Shown here in pieces: positions 49,914-58,259 of a stretch of DNA of 64,000 bases; position 1 is the first letter of the stretch, and each line of letters begins with the position of its first letter. The stretch is from Flavobacteriales bacterium. Its GTDB lineage: Bacteria > Bacteroidota > Bacteroidia > Flavobacteriales_F > PHOS-HE28. The stretch covers positions 1,674,001 to 1,738,000 of the forward strand of contig JADJWA010000001.1 in assembly GCA_016716605.1 (NCBI GenBank), written 5' to 3'. The notes below the pieces were generated by a model. It was not told the DNA's origin and made no database searches. It saw only the letters and a list, made by a program, of their open reading frames with translations. A program made the position numbers and the translations under genes.

Positions 49914-50309
49914 TTAGATCAAGAACACGCCGATCAGCGCCAAGCGTTTGAGGCCCAGCAAGGGCGGCGGACGGCTATCGAGCCAGCGCAACGGTTGACG
50001 CTCGAAGGCAACCGCATCCCAAGTCGGGGCCGTATCGGTCACCGGCAGGGCGACCAGGTCGAAGGTGGCCGATGGAAGGAGCTCCACGCGATCGGCGGTG
50101 GCCTGCACGAGTTCGCAGCAGGTGGCGCCGATCATGGTGCCATCGCCGTGCTCCTCTTCAGGGCAGCAATCATCGGCAAGGCCCAAGCTGAGCACGCTGT
50201 GCCCGCTGATGAGGCAGCTCATGCGCGAAACCGTGAGCCCGCTGGTTACCAGCAGCAGCAGCATGGCCAACGAGGCCAGCATCCAGCGGTTCTTCTTCAG
50301 CTCGCGCAT
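49914..50309 (-). CDS. HYC_CC_PP-like Cys-rich small protein
   Basis: 131 residues. One hydrophobic helix (MLASLAMLLLLVTSGLTVS) precedes a cysteine-containing region: MSCLISGHSVLS, ADDCCPEEEHGDG and GATCCELVQ; a PPP motif lies near the end (DSRPPPLL). This order of His/Cys, CC and PP is that of the HYC_CC_PP family of Bacteroidota, usually beside metal-related TonB receptors. It is the first gene of the metal operon, 61 nt before the receptor. A TACTTTAG box lies 7 nt before the ATG at 50309, and the longer frame to 50354 is rejected for that reason. Confidence 0.72.
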   Translation of the reverse strand: MRELKKNRWMLASLAMLLLLVTSGLTVSRMSCLISGHSVLSLGLADDCCPEEEHGDGTMIGATCCELVQATADRVELLPSATFDLVALPVTDTAPTWDAVAFERQPLRWLDSRPPPLLGLKRLALIGVFLI

Positions 50310-50316
50310 TGCGGCG

Positions 50317-50324
50317 CTAAAGTA
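50317..50324 (-). promoter_or_regulatory. -7 box TACTTTAG of the metal operon
   Basis: It ends 7 nt before the ATG at 50309. Confidence 0.45.
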
Positions 50325-50384
50325 GGGCGGTATCCCGAGCCTGATCGCCAACAATCCTTACAGGGCCTTGGGAGGCCACCAGTC

Positions 50385-50392
50385 TACATTCG
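50385..50392 (+). promoter_or_regulatory. -7 box TACATTCG of nfuA
   Basis: It ends 8 nt before the nfuA ATG at 50401 and supports that start over an in-frame start at 50368. Confidence 0.45.
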
Positions 50393-50400
50393 CGGTCGCC

Positions 50401-51030
50401 ATGGAAGCCACAGAGCCAATGATCACCGGCAAGCGCCCGCCGGTAACCGTGTACGCAGAGTCCACGCCGAACCCGACCACCATGCGATTCGTGAGCAGCC
50501 GCCTGCTGGTGCCCGATGGTCGCATCCTCGAGTTCCGCTCGCCCAACGAGCCAGCAGGTGTTTCGCCATTGGCGGAGAAGGTCTTCAACCTGCCTTTCGT
50601 CACCGGCGTGCTCCTGAGCGGCAACTTCATCAGCGTCACCAAGAACAACTCGGTCGATTGGGACCTGGTGCAGTTGGAGCTGCGCGAGTACATCCAAGAG
50701 TTCCTGAACACCGATGGTCGCGTGGTGTACGATGATGCACCTGCGCAGGCCCTGGCCGATGCCAACGAGCGCGCGAGCTCGCATGCCGAAGCGAAGGGCC
50801 CCGACGACGAGAAGATCATCCGCGTGCTGGAGGAATACATCCGCCCGGCCGTGGAGGGCGACGGCGGCCACATCGCCTTCCGCTCCTTCATCGACGGTCA
50901 GGTGACGGTCTCCCTGCGCGGATCATGCAGTGGATGCCCCAGCAGCATGGTCACCTTGAAGCAGGGCATCGAAAATCTGCTGAAGCACGAGGTGCCGGGC
51001 GTGCGGGAGGTGGTGGCGGAGGAGCTGTAG
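50401..51030 (+). CDS. nfuA: NifU-like iron-sulfur cluster scaffold/carrier
   Basis: 209 residues with two Nfu domains: the N-terminal scaffold domain (VYAESTPNPTTMRFVSSRLLVPDG) and the C-terminal NifU domain with CxxC (SLRGSCSGCPSSMVTLKQGIENLL). The protein delivers Fe-S clusters to client enzymes. It is transcribed away from the metal operon, which shares the 91-nt divergent region. In Bacteroidota this type of two-domain Nfu is usual. Confidence 0.92.
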   Translation: MEATEPMITGKRPPVTVYAESTPNPTTMRFVSSRLLVPDGRILEFRSPNEPAGVSPLAEKVFNLPFVTGVLLSGNFISVTKNNSVDWDLVQLELREYIQEFLNTDGRVVYDDAPAQALADANERASSHAEAKGPDDEKIIRVLEEYIRPAVEGDGGHIAFRSFIDGQVTVSLRGSCSGCPSSMVTLKQGIENLLKHEVPGVREVVAEEL

Positions 51031-51059
51031 TGCCCTCATCGGACACAGGAATCACGGTC

Positions 51060-51067
51060 TACTTTCG
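51060..51067 (+). promoter_or_regulatory. -7 box TACTTTCG upstream of T9SS gene
   Basis: It ends 20 nt before the ATG at 51088. Confidence 0.4.
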
Positions 51068-51087
51068 TCATCCTTCCACATGCGATC

Positions 51088-51948
51088 ATGAGGAGCTTGC
51101 TGTTGAGCATTGCTGCGACAGGCTGCCTGTTTGCCGAGGCGCAGATCACCTATTCCGTGCAGGACGGCGACTGGAGCGACCCCGCCACCTGGGATTGCAA
51201 CTGCATACCCGAAGTGCACAACGCGGAGGTGCTGCACCAAGTGCGCATCGCTGGCAACACCTTCCTCATGCAGCGCGTGCATGTGACTCCCGTGGGCAGC
51301 CTTTTCATGGATGAGTACTTTTCGGTGGTGATCATGGATACGGTCATCAACGACGGGCTCATGGACCTGATCGGTGACATCGACGTGGACTGGGCCATGA
51401 TCAACAACAGCACCGTGCACATCGATGGTGTCATGCACATCGACGGCGTGCTCACCATGGGCGGCCCCGATGCGGCGCTCACGCTCGATGATATCGGCAA
51501 CTACGATACGATCGAGGGCGAGGGCCGCATCTGCGTTTCGGGCTTCTCGGAGAACACCGGCACCATCCAGGGCGAGATCGATTTCTGCGACCTCACCCCC
51601 ACGGTATCATCACCGCCCTTCATCGATATGAATTCCGGGACCGTGATGGGCTCGGTGACTTATTGTGCAGAGGGAGGTTGCGGGCTGAATGCGGTGGCCG
51701 ACTTTCAACACGCCCTGTCCGGCGTGCGCGCATATCCCGTTCCCGCGCAGGATTGGTTGACTATTGAGGCACCAGCCCAAGCGCGGATCACCCTGCTCGA
51801 TGGCAGCGGCCGCGAGGTCCTTTCGGCGTTTTCGCCGCAATCGGGCCGGAGCACCTTGAGCATTTCATCGATTCCCTCAGGCGTTTATGTTGCTGAGGTG
51901 CGTGATGGAACTGCTCTGCACGGAATCCGCGTGGTGATCGCGCGGTGA
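51088..51948 (+). CDS. Secreted beta-helix-like protein with T9SS sorting domain
   Basis: 286 residues, with a signal peptide (MRSLLLSIAATGCLFAEAQ). The opening DGDWSDPATWDCNCIPE is a signature of G8-like/beta-helix surface proteins seen in Bacteroidota. Repeated short strands such as NSTVHIDGVMHIDGVLTMGG suggest a right-handed beta-helix. A T9SS type A end follows (VRAYPVPAQDWLTIEAPA to IPSGVYVAEVRDGT). Function unknown. Confidence 0.82.
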   Translation: MRSLLLSIAATGCLFAEAQITYSVQDGDWSDPATWDCNCIPEVHNAEVLHQVRIAGNTFLMQRVHVTPVGSLFMDEYFSVVIMDTVINDGLMDLIGDIDVDWAMINNSTVHIDGVMHIDGVLTMGGPDAALTLDDIGNYDTIEGEGRICVSGFSENTGTIQGEIDFCDLTPTVSSPPFIDMNSGTVMGSVTYCAEGGCGLNAVADFQHALSGVRAYPVPAQDWLTIEAPAQARITLLDGSGREVLSAFSPQSGRSTLSISSIPSGVYVAEVRDGTALHGIRVVIAR

Positions 51949-51973
51949 GCAGGTCGATAAGGATCGAATAGGC

Positions 51974-53596
51974 CTAGCCCAAGAACGGATACCGGTGATC
52001 CGTCGGTGGAACGAAGGTCTCCTTGATGGTGCGCGGGCTCACCCAGCGGATGAGGTTGAGGTAGCTGCCGGCCTTGTCGTTGGTGCCGCTGCCGCGTGCG
52101 CCGCCGAAGGGCTGCTGGCCCACCACGGCGCCGGTGGGCTTGTCGTTGATGTAGAAGTTGCCCGCAGCATGGCGTAGGACCTCCTGGGCTTCGATGATGC
52201 TCTTGCGGTCGTTGCTGATCACGGCGCCAGTGAGCGCGTACTCGCCGGTTGAATCCACCAGCTTGAGCGTCTCGCTCCATTTGTTCTCCGGGTAGATGTA
52301 CACGGTGAGCACCGGCCCGAAGATCTCCTCGCACATGGTCTTGCTCTTCGGGTCCTTCGTCTCGGCCACGGTGGGCTGGATGAAGTAGCCGACCTTCTTG
52401 TCGTGCTTGCCGCCCGCGATGATCTTGATATTCTTCTTGTCGTGCTTCAGCGCATCGATGTAGCCGCTGATCTTGTCGAAGGCGCGCTCATCGATCACAG
52501 CGCCGATGAAGTTCGAGAAGTCGCGCGGGTCGCCCATCTTCATGTCGGCGAGGTCGGCGAGCAATTCCTTCTTCACATCGGGCCAGAGATTGGCCGGGAT
52601 GTACGCGCGGCTGGCGGCGCTGCACTTCTGCCCTTGGAACTCAAAGGCGCCGCGGGAGAGCGCTGTGGCCACCACCTTGGCATCGGCGCTGGGGTGCGCG
52701 ACCACGAAGTCCTTGCCGCCGGTCTCGCCTACGATGCGCGGATAGCTGCGGTACTTGGGCAGGTTGCTCCCGATGGTCTGCCAGATGTGCCGGAACACGC
52801 CGGTGCTGCCGGTGAAGTGGATGCCCGCGAAGTCCTTGTGCGCGAAGATCTGCTCGCCCGCTACGGGGCCGTTCACATGCACCAGGTTGATCACGCCCGA
52901 CGGCAGACCAGCGGCCATGAAGACCTCCATGAGCACTTGTGCGCTGTAAGCCTGGGTGTCGGCGCATTTCCAGACCACGGTGTTGCCCATGAGGGCGCAG
53001 CTGGCGGGCAGGTTGCCGGCGATGGCCGTGAAATTGAAGGGCGTGAGCGCGAAAACGAAGCCCTCGAGCGCACGGTACTCCAAGCGGTTCCACACGCCGG
53101 GTGATGAGACAGGCTGATCACGGTAGATCTGCTCCGCATAGGCCACGTTGAAGCGCAGGAAGTCGATGAGCTCGCAAGCGGCATCGATCTCGGCCTGGAA
53201 CGCGTTCTTGCCCTGGCCGAGCATGGTGGCGGCATTGATGCTCGCTCGATAAGGGCCTGCGATGAGGTCTGCGGCCTTGAGCATGATCGCCGCGCGCTCT
53301 GCGAAGGGCATGTTCTCCCAATCGCGCTTAGCCTTGAGGGCAGCATCGATGGCGGCGCGCACGTGCTTCGCTTCACCGAAATGCGCGTTGCCCAGGTGGT
53401 GCGCGTGCTTGTGCGGCGGGCTCATGCGGCGCAGGTCCTTGGTCTCGATGGCATGCCCGGCGATGTGCATGGGCGCATCGATGCGCGCGCGCAGGCGGCG
53501 GTCCAGCTCGGCCTGCAGGGCAGCGCGCTCAGGCGTGTTGGGCGCGTAGGACAGGACGGGCTCGTTCTTCGGCTGGGGGACGGTGTATTGGCTCAT
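51974..53596 (-). CDS. pruA: L-glutamate gamma-semialdehyde dehydrogenase
   Basis: 540 residues. PruA oxidises glutamate semialdehyde (P5C) to glutamate in proline catabolism. Features: ALTPFNFTAIAGNLP (substrate pocket), GIHFTGSTGVFRHIW (NAD-binding), IVGETGGKDFVV (general-base Glu), FEFQGQKCSAASRAYIP (catalytic Cys), and EEIFGPVLTVYIYP. No proline dehydrogenase domain, so this is the stand-alone form. Box TATCTTCG at 53619-53626 lies 22 nt before the ATG. It is 63 nt downstream of the sbtA-like gene. Confidence 0.94.
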   Translation of the reverse strand: MSQYTVPQPKNEPVLSYAPNTPERAALQAELDRRLRARIDAPMHIAGHAIETKDLRRMSPPHKHAHHLGNAHFGEAKHVRAAIDAALKAKRDWENMPFAERAAIMLKAADLIAGPYRASINAATMLGQGKNAFQAEIDAACELIDFLRFNVAYAEQIYRDQPVSSPGVWNRLEYRALEGFVFALTPFNFTAIAGNLPASCALMGNTVVWKCADTQAYSAQVLMEVFMAAGLPSGVINLVHVNGPVAGEQIFAHKDFAGIHFTGSTGVFRHIWQTIGSNLPKYRSYPRIVGETGGKDFVVAHPSADAKVVATALSRGAFEFQGQKCSAASRAYIPANLWPDVKKELLADLADMKMGDPRDFSNFIGAVIDERAFDKISGYIDALKHDKKNIKIIAGGKHDKKVGYFIQPTVAETKDPKSKTMCEEIFGPVLTVYIYPENKWSETLKLVDSTGEYALTGAVISNDRKSIIEAQEVLRHAAGNFYINDKPTGAVVGQQPFGGARGSGTNDKAGSYLNLIRWVSPRTIKETFVPPTDHRYPFLG

Positions 53597-53618
53597 CGGA
53601 CCTTGATGTGGATCGCGG

Positions 53619-53626
53619 CGAAGATA
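53619..53626 (-). promoter_or_regulatory. -7 box TATCTTCG of pruA
   Basis: It ends 22 nt before the pruA ATG at 53596, in the 63-nt gap after the sbtA-like gene. Confidence 0.4.
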
Positions 53627-53659
53627 CCCGACTCAATTGCCCGGGCCGGGTGCGCGAGG

Positions 53660-54622
53660 TCATGCTGATTGCACAATGGCCATGTACAGAGGCATGCCCA
53701 AGGTGATGTTGAATGGGAAGGTGACACCGAGTGCCATGGGGATATAGAGCCCGGGATCGGCCTTCGGGGCTGCCAAGCGCATGGCCGCAGGCACGGCGAT
53801 GTAGCTTCCGCTGGCCGCCAGCGTGGCGAACATGAAACGGTCGCCTGCGCCCGGGGTGATGCAGCCGCTGATCCAGGCGACCGCGCAACCGTTCACCAGC
53901 GGGAGCAACAGGGCTACGGCGCTGGCGAACCATCCGTAGTCCCTGAAAGCCTTGAAGCGCGCGGCCGTTACCATGCCCATCTCGAGCAGGAACACCGCCA
54001 GAAATCCTTTGAAGATGTCCGTGGTGAATGGTTTTATGCCCTCGGCCTGCTTGGTATCGGCCACGAGGCCGATGATGAGGCTACCGATGAGCATGAGTAC
54101 GCTCCCGTTGGTGAAGGAGTGCTTGAGCATGTGGCTGAGGGTGGGCCTTTCAGTGCTCTCCTTATCGTAGCGCATCAGCAGCACCATGCCCACGATGATG
54201 GCCGGGCTCTCCATGAGCGCCATGATCGCCACCATGTGCCCGCTGAAGGGCAGCTCCTTCGCTTCCAGGAAACCGCTGGCGGCAACAAAGGTCACCGCGC
54301 TCACCGATCCGTAGGCCGCTGCGATTGCCCCGGCGTTCTGAACGCCTAGCTTGCGCTTCAGCAGGAAGAAGGCATAGAAGGGGATCACGCTCGCGATGGC
54401 CATGCCGAAGAGCAGCTCGCTGATGAATTGCGCGTTCAGGTGCTCGTGCGCCAGTTCCTGTCCGCCCTTGAAGCCGATCGCGAAGAGCAGGTAGAGCGAG
54501 ATGAACTTGATGGTGGTGGGCGGGATCTCCAGGTCGCTCTTCACGAGATGGGCCACGATGCCCAGCACGAAGAAGAGCAGCGTCGGGTTGGTGAGGTTCG
54601 AGAACAGGTGGGAGTAATCCAT
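53660..54622 (-). CDS. SbtA-like sodium-dependent bicarbonate permease
   Basis: 320 residues with about ten hydrophobic helices. SbtA family features: NLTNPTLLFFVLGIVAHLVKSDLEIP at the N-terminus, GFKGGQELA, GSVSAVTFVAA, ALMESPAIIVGM, and the symmetric second half FLLEMGMVTAARF, GSYIAVPAAMRLAAPKADPGLYIPMALGVTFPFNI. SbtA imports bicarbonate with Na+ in cyanobacteria; related proteins occur in heterotrophs, where the role may be supplying bicarbonate for carboxylases. It is the second gene after the short MscS gene, 9 nt downstream. Confidence 0.86.
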   Translation of the reverse strand: MDYSHLFSNLTNPTLLFFVLGIVAHLVKSDLEIPPTTIKFISLYLLFAIGFKGGQELAHEHLNAQFISELLFGMAIASVIPFYAFFLLKRKLGVQNAGAIAAAYGSVSAVTFVAASGFLEAKELPFSGHMVAIMALMESPAIIVGMVLLMRYDKESTERPTLSHMLKHSFTNGSVLMLIGSLIIGLVADTKQAEGIKPFTTDIFKGFLAVFLLEMGMVTAARFKAFRDYGWFASAVALLLPLVNGCAVAWISGCITPGAGDRFMFATLAASGSYIAVPAAMRLAAPKADPGLYIPMALGVTFPFNITLGMPLYMAIVQSA

Positions 54623-54631
54623 GTGTTCGTG

Positions 54632-55147
54632 CTAGCGGGCTTTCGATGCTAGGATGGTGAAGGAGCTCTTGAGCAGTGCTGAGTTCGGCACCGTGGTCAT
54701 TGCTCCGTTGTCCTGCCGGATGAAGGTGAAGAAGTAGGTGATGTCCACGAGCTCGCCTTCCACCTCCTGATCCCCGTCCTTCAGCCGGAGGCGGTCGCTG
54801 ATCTTCACCGGATGCTGGAAGAACAGGACAAGGAAGGCGGTGATGTTCGAAAGGATCGACATCTCGGCGAAGAAGGCCACGCCAAGTACCGTGATCGCCG
54901 AAGCAGCGAAAAGGAGGATTTCGTTCTGCTTCACGCCCCAGATGGCAGTGAGCACGATGGCGATCAGCATCAAGAGCAGAAGGCGGATCAGGCGCATCAC
55001 TTCGCGCTCCTCCTTGGCCTTGTACGCCAGCTTCATCACAGCGCCGCGCACGAGCCAGTGGGACGTGGCCCTGACAACGAAGAACGTCGCCAGAGCCACG
55101 ACTGATTCAATGATCTGGACGCGGTGATCGATTATGAAATCGTCCAT
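54632..55147 (-). CDS. Short MscS-like mechanosensitive channel protein
   Basis: 171 residues from the ATG at 55147. Three helices (VALATFFVVRATSHWLV, LLLLMLIAIVLTAIWGV, ILLFAASAITVLGVAFFAEMS) lead into the MscS pore and beta domain (SNITAFLVLFFQHPVKISDRLRL, VDITYFFTFIRQDNGAMTTVPNSALL). The large C-terminal cytoplasmic domain is absent, so it is a minimal channel. The track upstream reads through the tetR gene in antisense and is not used. It is divergent from tetR, sharing the palindromes at 55179-55205. Confidence 0.85.
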   Translation of the reverse strand: MDDFIIDHRVQIIESVVALATFFVVRATSHWLVRGAVMKLAYKAKEEREVMRLIRLLLLMLIAIVLTAIWGVKQNEILLFAASAITVLGVAFFAEMSILSNITAFLVLFFQHPVKISDRLRLKDGDQEVEGELVDITYFFTFIRQDNGAMTTVPNSALLKSSFTILASKAR

Positions 55148-55178
55148 CCTGGTCGATGAGGGCGCGAAGTAAGTGAAA

Positions 55179-55205
55179 CTATCTGATAGGTATAGTAATA
55201 CTATA
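55179..55205. promoter_or_regulatory. Two palindromes, candidate TetR operator
   Basis: CTATCTGATAG (55179-55189) and TATAGTAATACTATA (55191-55205) are perfect inverted repeats one base apart. They lie between the divergent mscS and tetR genes. The second overlaps the -7 box of tetR (55202-55209), so bound regulator would block transcription. Such paired palindromes are typical of TetR binding sites. Confidence 0.65.
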
Positions 55206-55209
55206 TTCG
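55202..55209 (+). promoter_or_regulatory. -7 box TATATTCG of tetR
   Basis: It ends 7 nt before the tetR ATG at 55217 and overlaps the end of the palindrome TATAGTAATACTATA. Confidence 0.5.
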
Positions 55210-55216
55210 CCCCCAG

Positions 55217-55915
55217 ATGAACAACGTCCATCTTCACCTGCGGCCCGATCCAGCCCTTTCCCTGAAGGATCCCGAAGCCACGGAGCTGGGCCGTTCCATG
55301 CTCGTCGGCGGCCTGGAGCTGATGAATGAGCTGGGCCTGGAGGCCTTCACATTCAAGAAGCTCGGGGACCATATCGGATGCACGGAGGTGAGCCTCTACA
55401 AGTACTTCCCCAACAAGCATCGGCTCCTGCAGTACTATTTCCAGCTCTACTGGCTCTGGCTTCGGCAGCTCTGCGGACGCCATGCCGAGCAGGCGAAGGA
55501 TCCACGTGCGGGGCTGGAGCGCGTGGTTGAATCCATTTGCGGCGTTTGGCCCAAGGAGCTCCCGCACGTGCAGCTCGAGCCGCGCGCCCTGCGCAAGCTG
55601 GTGATTGAGGAGGGCATGAAGAGCTACCTGCATAAGAACGTGGACGACGACAATGCGCGCCGCCTCTTCCTGCCTTACAAGGAGCTCAGCGCTTTCGTGG
55701 CAGAACGCATCACTGATTGCCGCGCCGATGTGCCTTGGCCGCGATCCTTCGCCACCACGGTGATCGAGATGGCGCATTCTCTTCCCTTCGCCATGGAGCA
55801 CCTGCCCTCGCTCACCGAGCTCAGCAGTCGCAAGGACCTGAAGCTGTTGGCCCAGCACCTGCTGCACCGCACCCTGACCTACATCGATCACGCGCAACCC
55901 CTCAAGAAGAGATGA
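55217..55915 (+). CDS. TetR/AcrR-family transcriptional regulator
   Basis: 232 residues. The helix-turn-helix is in AFTFKKLGDHIGCTEVSLYKYFPNKHRLLQYYF (residues about 43-75), with the family pattern YxYFxNKxxL. The C-terminal ligand-binding domain is not recognised. The stop overlaps the start of icd as ATGA, so the regulator and isocitrate dehydrogenase are translationally coupled. It is divergent from the mscS-sbtA pair and probably controls itself and one or both flanking units through the palindromes upstream. Confidence 0.88.
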   Translation: MNNVHLHLRPDPALSLKDPEATELGRSMLVGGLELMNELGLEAFTFKKLGDHIGCTEVSLYKYFPNKHRLLQYYFQLYWLWLRQLCGRHAEQAKDPRAGLERVVESICGVWPKELPHVQLEPRALRKLVIEEGMKSYLHKNVDDDNARRLFLPYKELSAFVAERITDCRADVPWPRSFATTVIEMAHSLPFAMEHLPSLTELSSRKDLKLLAQHLLHRTLTYIDHAQPLKKR

Positions 55916-57371
55916 ATCGCACCATCACGGTCGCCAAAGGCGACGGCATCGGACCCGAGGTCACCGACGCCGTTCTCCGGATACTCGATGCCGCCGATTG
56001 CGGACTCACCTACGAGCACATCGAGGTGGGCGAGAAGGTGTACTTGAGCGGCAACAGCAGCGGCATTCCCGCTGAGTCATGGTCCGCACTGCGGAGGAAC
56101 CCCGTGTTCTTGAAGGGGCCCATCACCACGCCGCAGGGCTCGGGATACAAGAGCCTGAATGTCACCATCCGCAAGACGCTCGGCCTTTATGCCAACGTTC
56201 GGCCGTGCCGCAGCTACCATCCCTTCGTGCGCACCCAGCATCCGGGCATGGATGTGGTGGTGGTGCGTGAGAACGAGGAGGATCTCTATGCCGGCATCGA
56301 GCATCGCCAGACCACCGATGTGTACCAATGCCTCAAAGTGCTCAGCCTTCCCGGACGGAGAAGATCATACGGTATGCTTTCGAGTACGCGCGCAGCAACG
56401 GAAGGAAGAAGGTGACCTGCTTGGTGAAGGACAACATCATGAAGCTCACGGATGGGATGTTCGCGGATACGTTCCGTCGCTTGGGCAAAGAGTACCCCGG
56501 CTTGCAGCAGGAGATCCAGATCATCGATATCGGCACCGCGCGCGTGGCCACAAGGCCCGACCGTTACGATGTAATCGTGACACTCAACCTGTACGGCGAC
56601 ATCATCAGCGACGTCACCGCCGAGCTCACCGGCAGCGTTGGCATGGCGGGCAGCGCCAACATCGGCGACCGCATCAGCATGTTCGAGGCCATCCACGGCA
56701 GCGCGCCCGATATCGCCGGGAAGGGAATCGCCAACCCCAGCGCCATGCTCAATGCCGCGTGCATGATGCTCGTGCATCTGGGCCTATCGGATAAGGCCGA
56801 GGCCATACAGAACGCGTGGCTCTGTGCGCTGGAGGACGGCCTGCACCCCAGCGACGTGTTCCAGGAAGGCGTGTCGAAGAAGCGCATGGGCACCAGCGAA
56901 TTCACCGATGCGGTGGTCGCGCGGCTCGGCAAGAATCCGCAGCAGCTCAAGAGCGTGGAGATGAAGGGCGGCGCCGCACCCGCTTACCGCTACGTGCGCC
57001 CGCATGTGAAACGCGAGCTCTGCGGTGTGGATGTATTCGTTTGCGACCCCGTCAGCACGCCGGAAGAACTCGCGGACAGGCTCCTGAAGGCCTCGCGCGG
57101 CATGCTGAAGCTGAAGCTCATCACGAACCGCGGCGTGAAAGTGTGGCCACAGGGGTTCCCGGAGACCTTTTGCACCGATCACTGGCGCTGCCGCTTCGTG
57201 GGGCCCGATGCGGTAATCGACATGGAGAAGGCCACTTACATGCCCATCGGGCATAGACAGATCCACCAATTGCTGCACCTGCTTACTGAAGCGCACATCG
57301 ATACCGTGAAGACCGAGAACCTCTATCTCTTCGATGGTGTGAGGGGCTTCTCTCTAGGCCAAGGCGAATGA
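55912..57371 (+). pseudogene. icd: Isocitrate dehydrogenase, -1 frameshift
   Basis: Two overlapping frames together encode a Thermus-type isocitrate dehydrogenase of about 486 residues. Frame one gives MNRTITVAKGDGIGPEVTD to LSLPG; frame two continues with TEKIIRYAFEYARSNGRKK. One base is missing near 56350-56356, probably a G in the CCCGG run. NAD(P)-binding and substrate motifs remain (PNPSAMLNAA-like GIANPSAMLNAACMML, ENEEDLYAGIEHRQTTD), and the C-terminal extension (about residue 330 onward) is characteristic of the long Thermus type. As a central TCA cycle enzyme, true loss is unlikely; a sequence error is suspected. Confidence 0.9.
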
Positions 57372-57374
57372 CCC

Positions 57375-58253
57375 ATGGCGAAGGGCACCTCCATGATCGG
57401 CCTGGAACGCTTCGCCAACCGTTCCATTGGCGTGGCCACGCAGCATGGCAAAGAGCGCGTGATCGGCCCAGCGCTCATCAACGCCATTCCCTTGGCCGGT
57501 GTCCAGGTCATTCCGGACGTTGACACCGATCGCTTCGGCGCGTTCAGCGGGGAGGTGGAGCGCGCACTCGATCCATTCGCGGCCTGCATCGCCAAAGCGA
57601 AGCACGGAGCCGAAGTGAGCGGCATGGACCTGGTGATCGCGAGCGAGGGCTCTTTCGGCCCCTACCCGCTGGCGCCCTTCATTTCCTGCGATGAGGAATT
57701 GCTGGTGCTCTACGATGCGCGTGGCGACAAGGTCTTCTTCAAGAGGCATGTCTCGCTGGAAACGGTCTTCGGCGGTGAGGCATGCACCACATGGCCGCAG
57801 GTGAACGCCTTCGCGGAGCGCATGAAGTTCCCCGGGCATGGGCTGGTGGTTCGCGCCAAGGAGAAGTGGTCGGCCGGCGATGCGATGCGGAAGGGCATCG
57901 TGGACCGTGACGCTCTCCAAAGCATTGCGGAGCGCCTCATCGCCAACCACGGTTCCTGCTGGGTGGAAACGGATATGCGGGCCATGATGAACCCCACACG
58001 GATGAAAGCAATCGGCGAAACGGCCGTTCGCTTCGCCGCGGAGCTGGGCGAGCCATGCCCGGTCTGCGGCGCCTGCTGGTTCCGCATCACCGGCACCCGT
58101 AGCGGCTTGCCGTGCGCCTTATGTGGCTGGCCCACCGAGAGCATCCGTAGCATAGAGCGAGGCTGCTGGCATTGCGGCCATGTTCAGTACGCGCCACGCC
58201 CGGATGGGAAGCAAGCGGAGGACCCGCAGCATTGTGGCCACTGCAATCCGTGA
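57375..58253 (+). CDS. DUF6671-like protein with zinc-ribbon C-terminus
   Basis: 292 residues. The N-terminal part has the order I recognise as DUF6671: FANRSIGVATQHGKERVIGP, DTDRFGAFSGEVER and VIASEGSFGPYPLAPFISCDEELLVLYD. The C-terminal 70 residues carry four CxxC pairs (CPVCGACW, CALCGWP, CWHCGHV, CGHCNP), consistent with one or two zinc ribbons. Biochemical function unknown. It begins 3 nt after icd, so it is in the tetR-icd operon, which suggests a metabolic link not shown by sequence. Confidence 0.78.
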   Translation: MAKGTSMIGLERFANRSIGVATQHGKERVIGPALINAIPLAGVQVIPDVDTDRFGAFSGEVERALDPFAACIAKAKHGAEVSGMDLVIASEGSFGPYPLAPFISCDEELLVLYDARGDKVFFKRHVSLETVFGGEACTTWPQVNAFAERMKFPGHGLVVRAKEKWSAGDAMRKGIVDRDALQSIAERLIANHGSCWVETDMRAMMNPTRMKAIGETAVRFAAELGEPCPVCGACWFRITGTRSGLPCALCGWPTESIRSIERGCWHCGHVQYAPRPDGKQAEDPQHCGHCNP

Positions 58254-58259
58254 GCGCCC

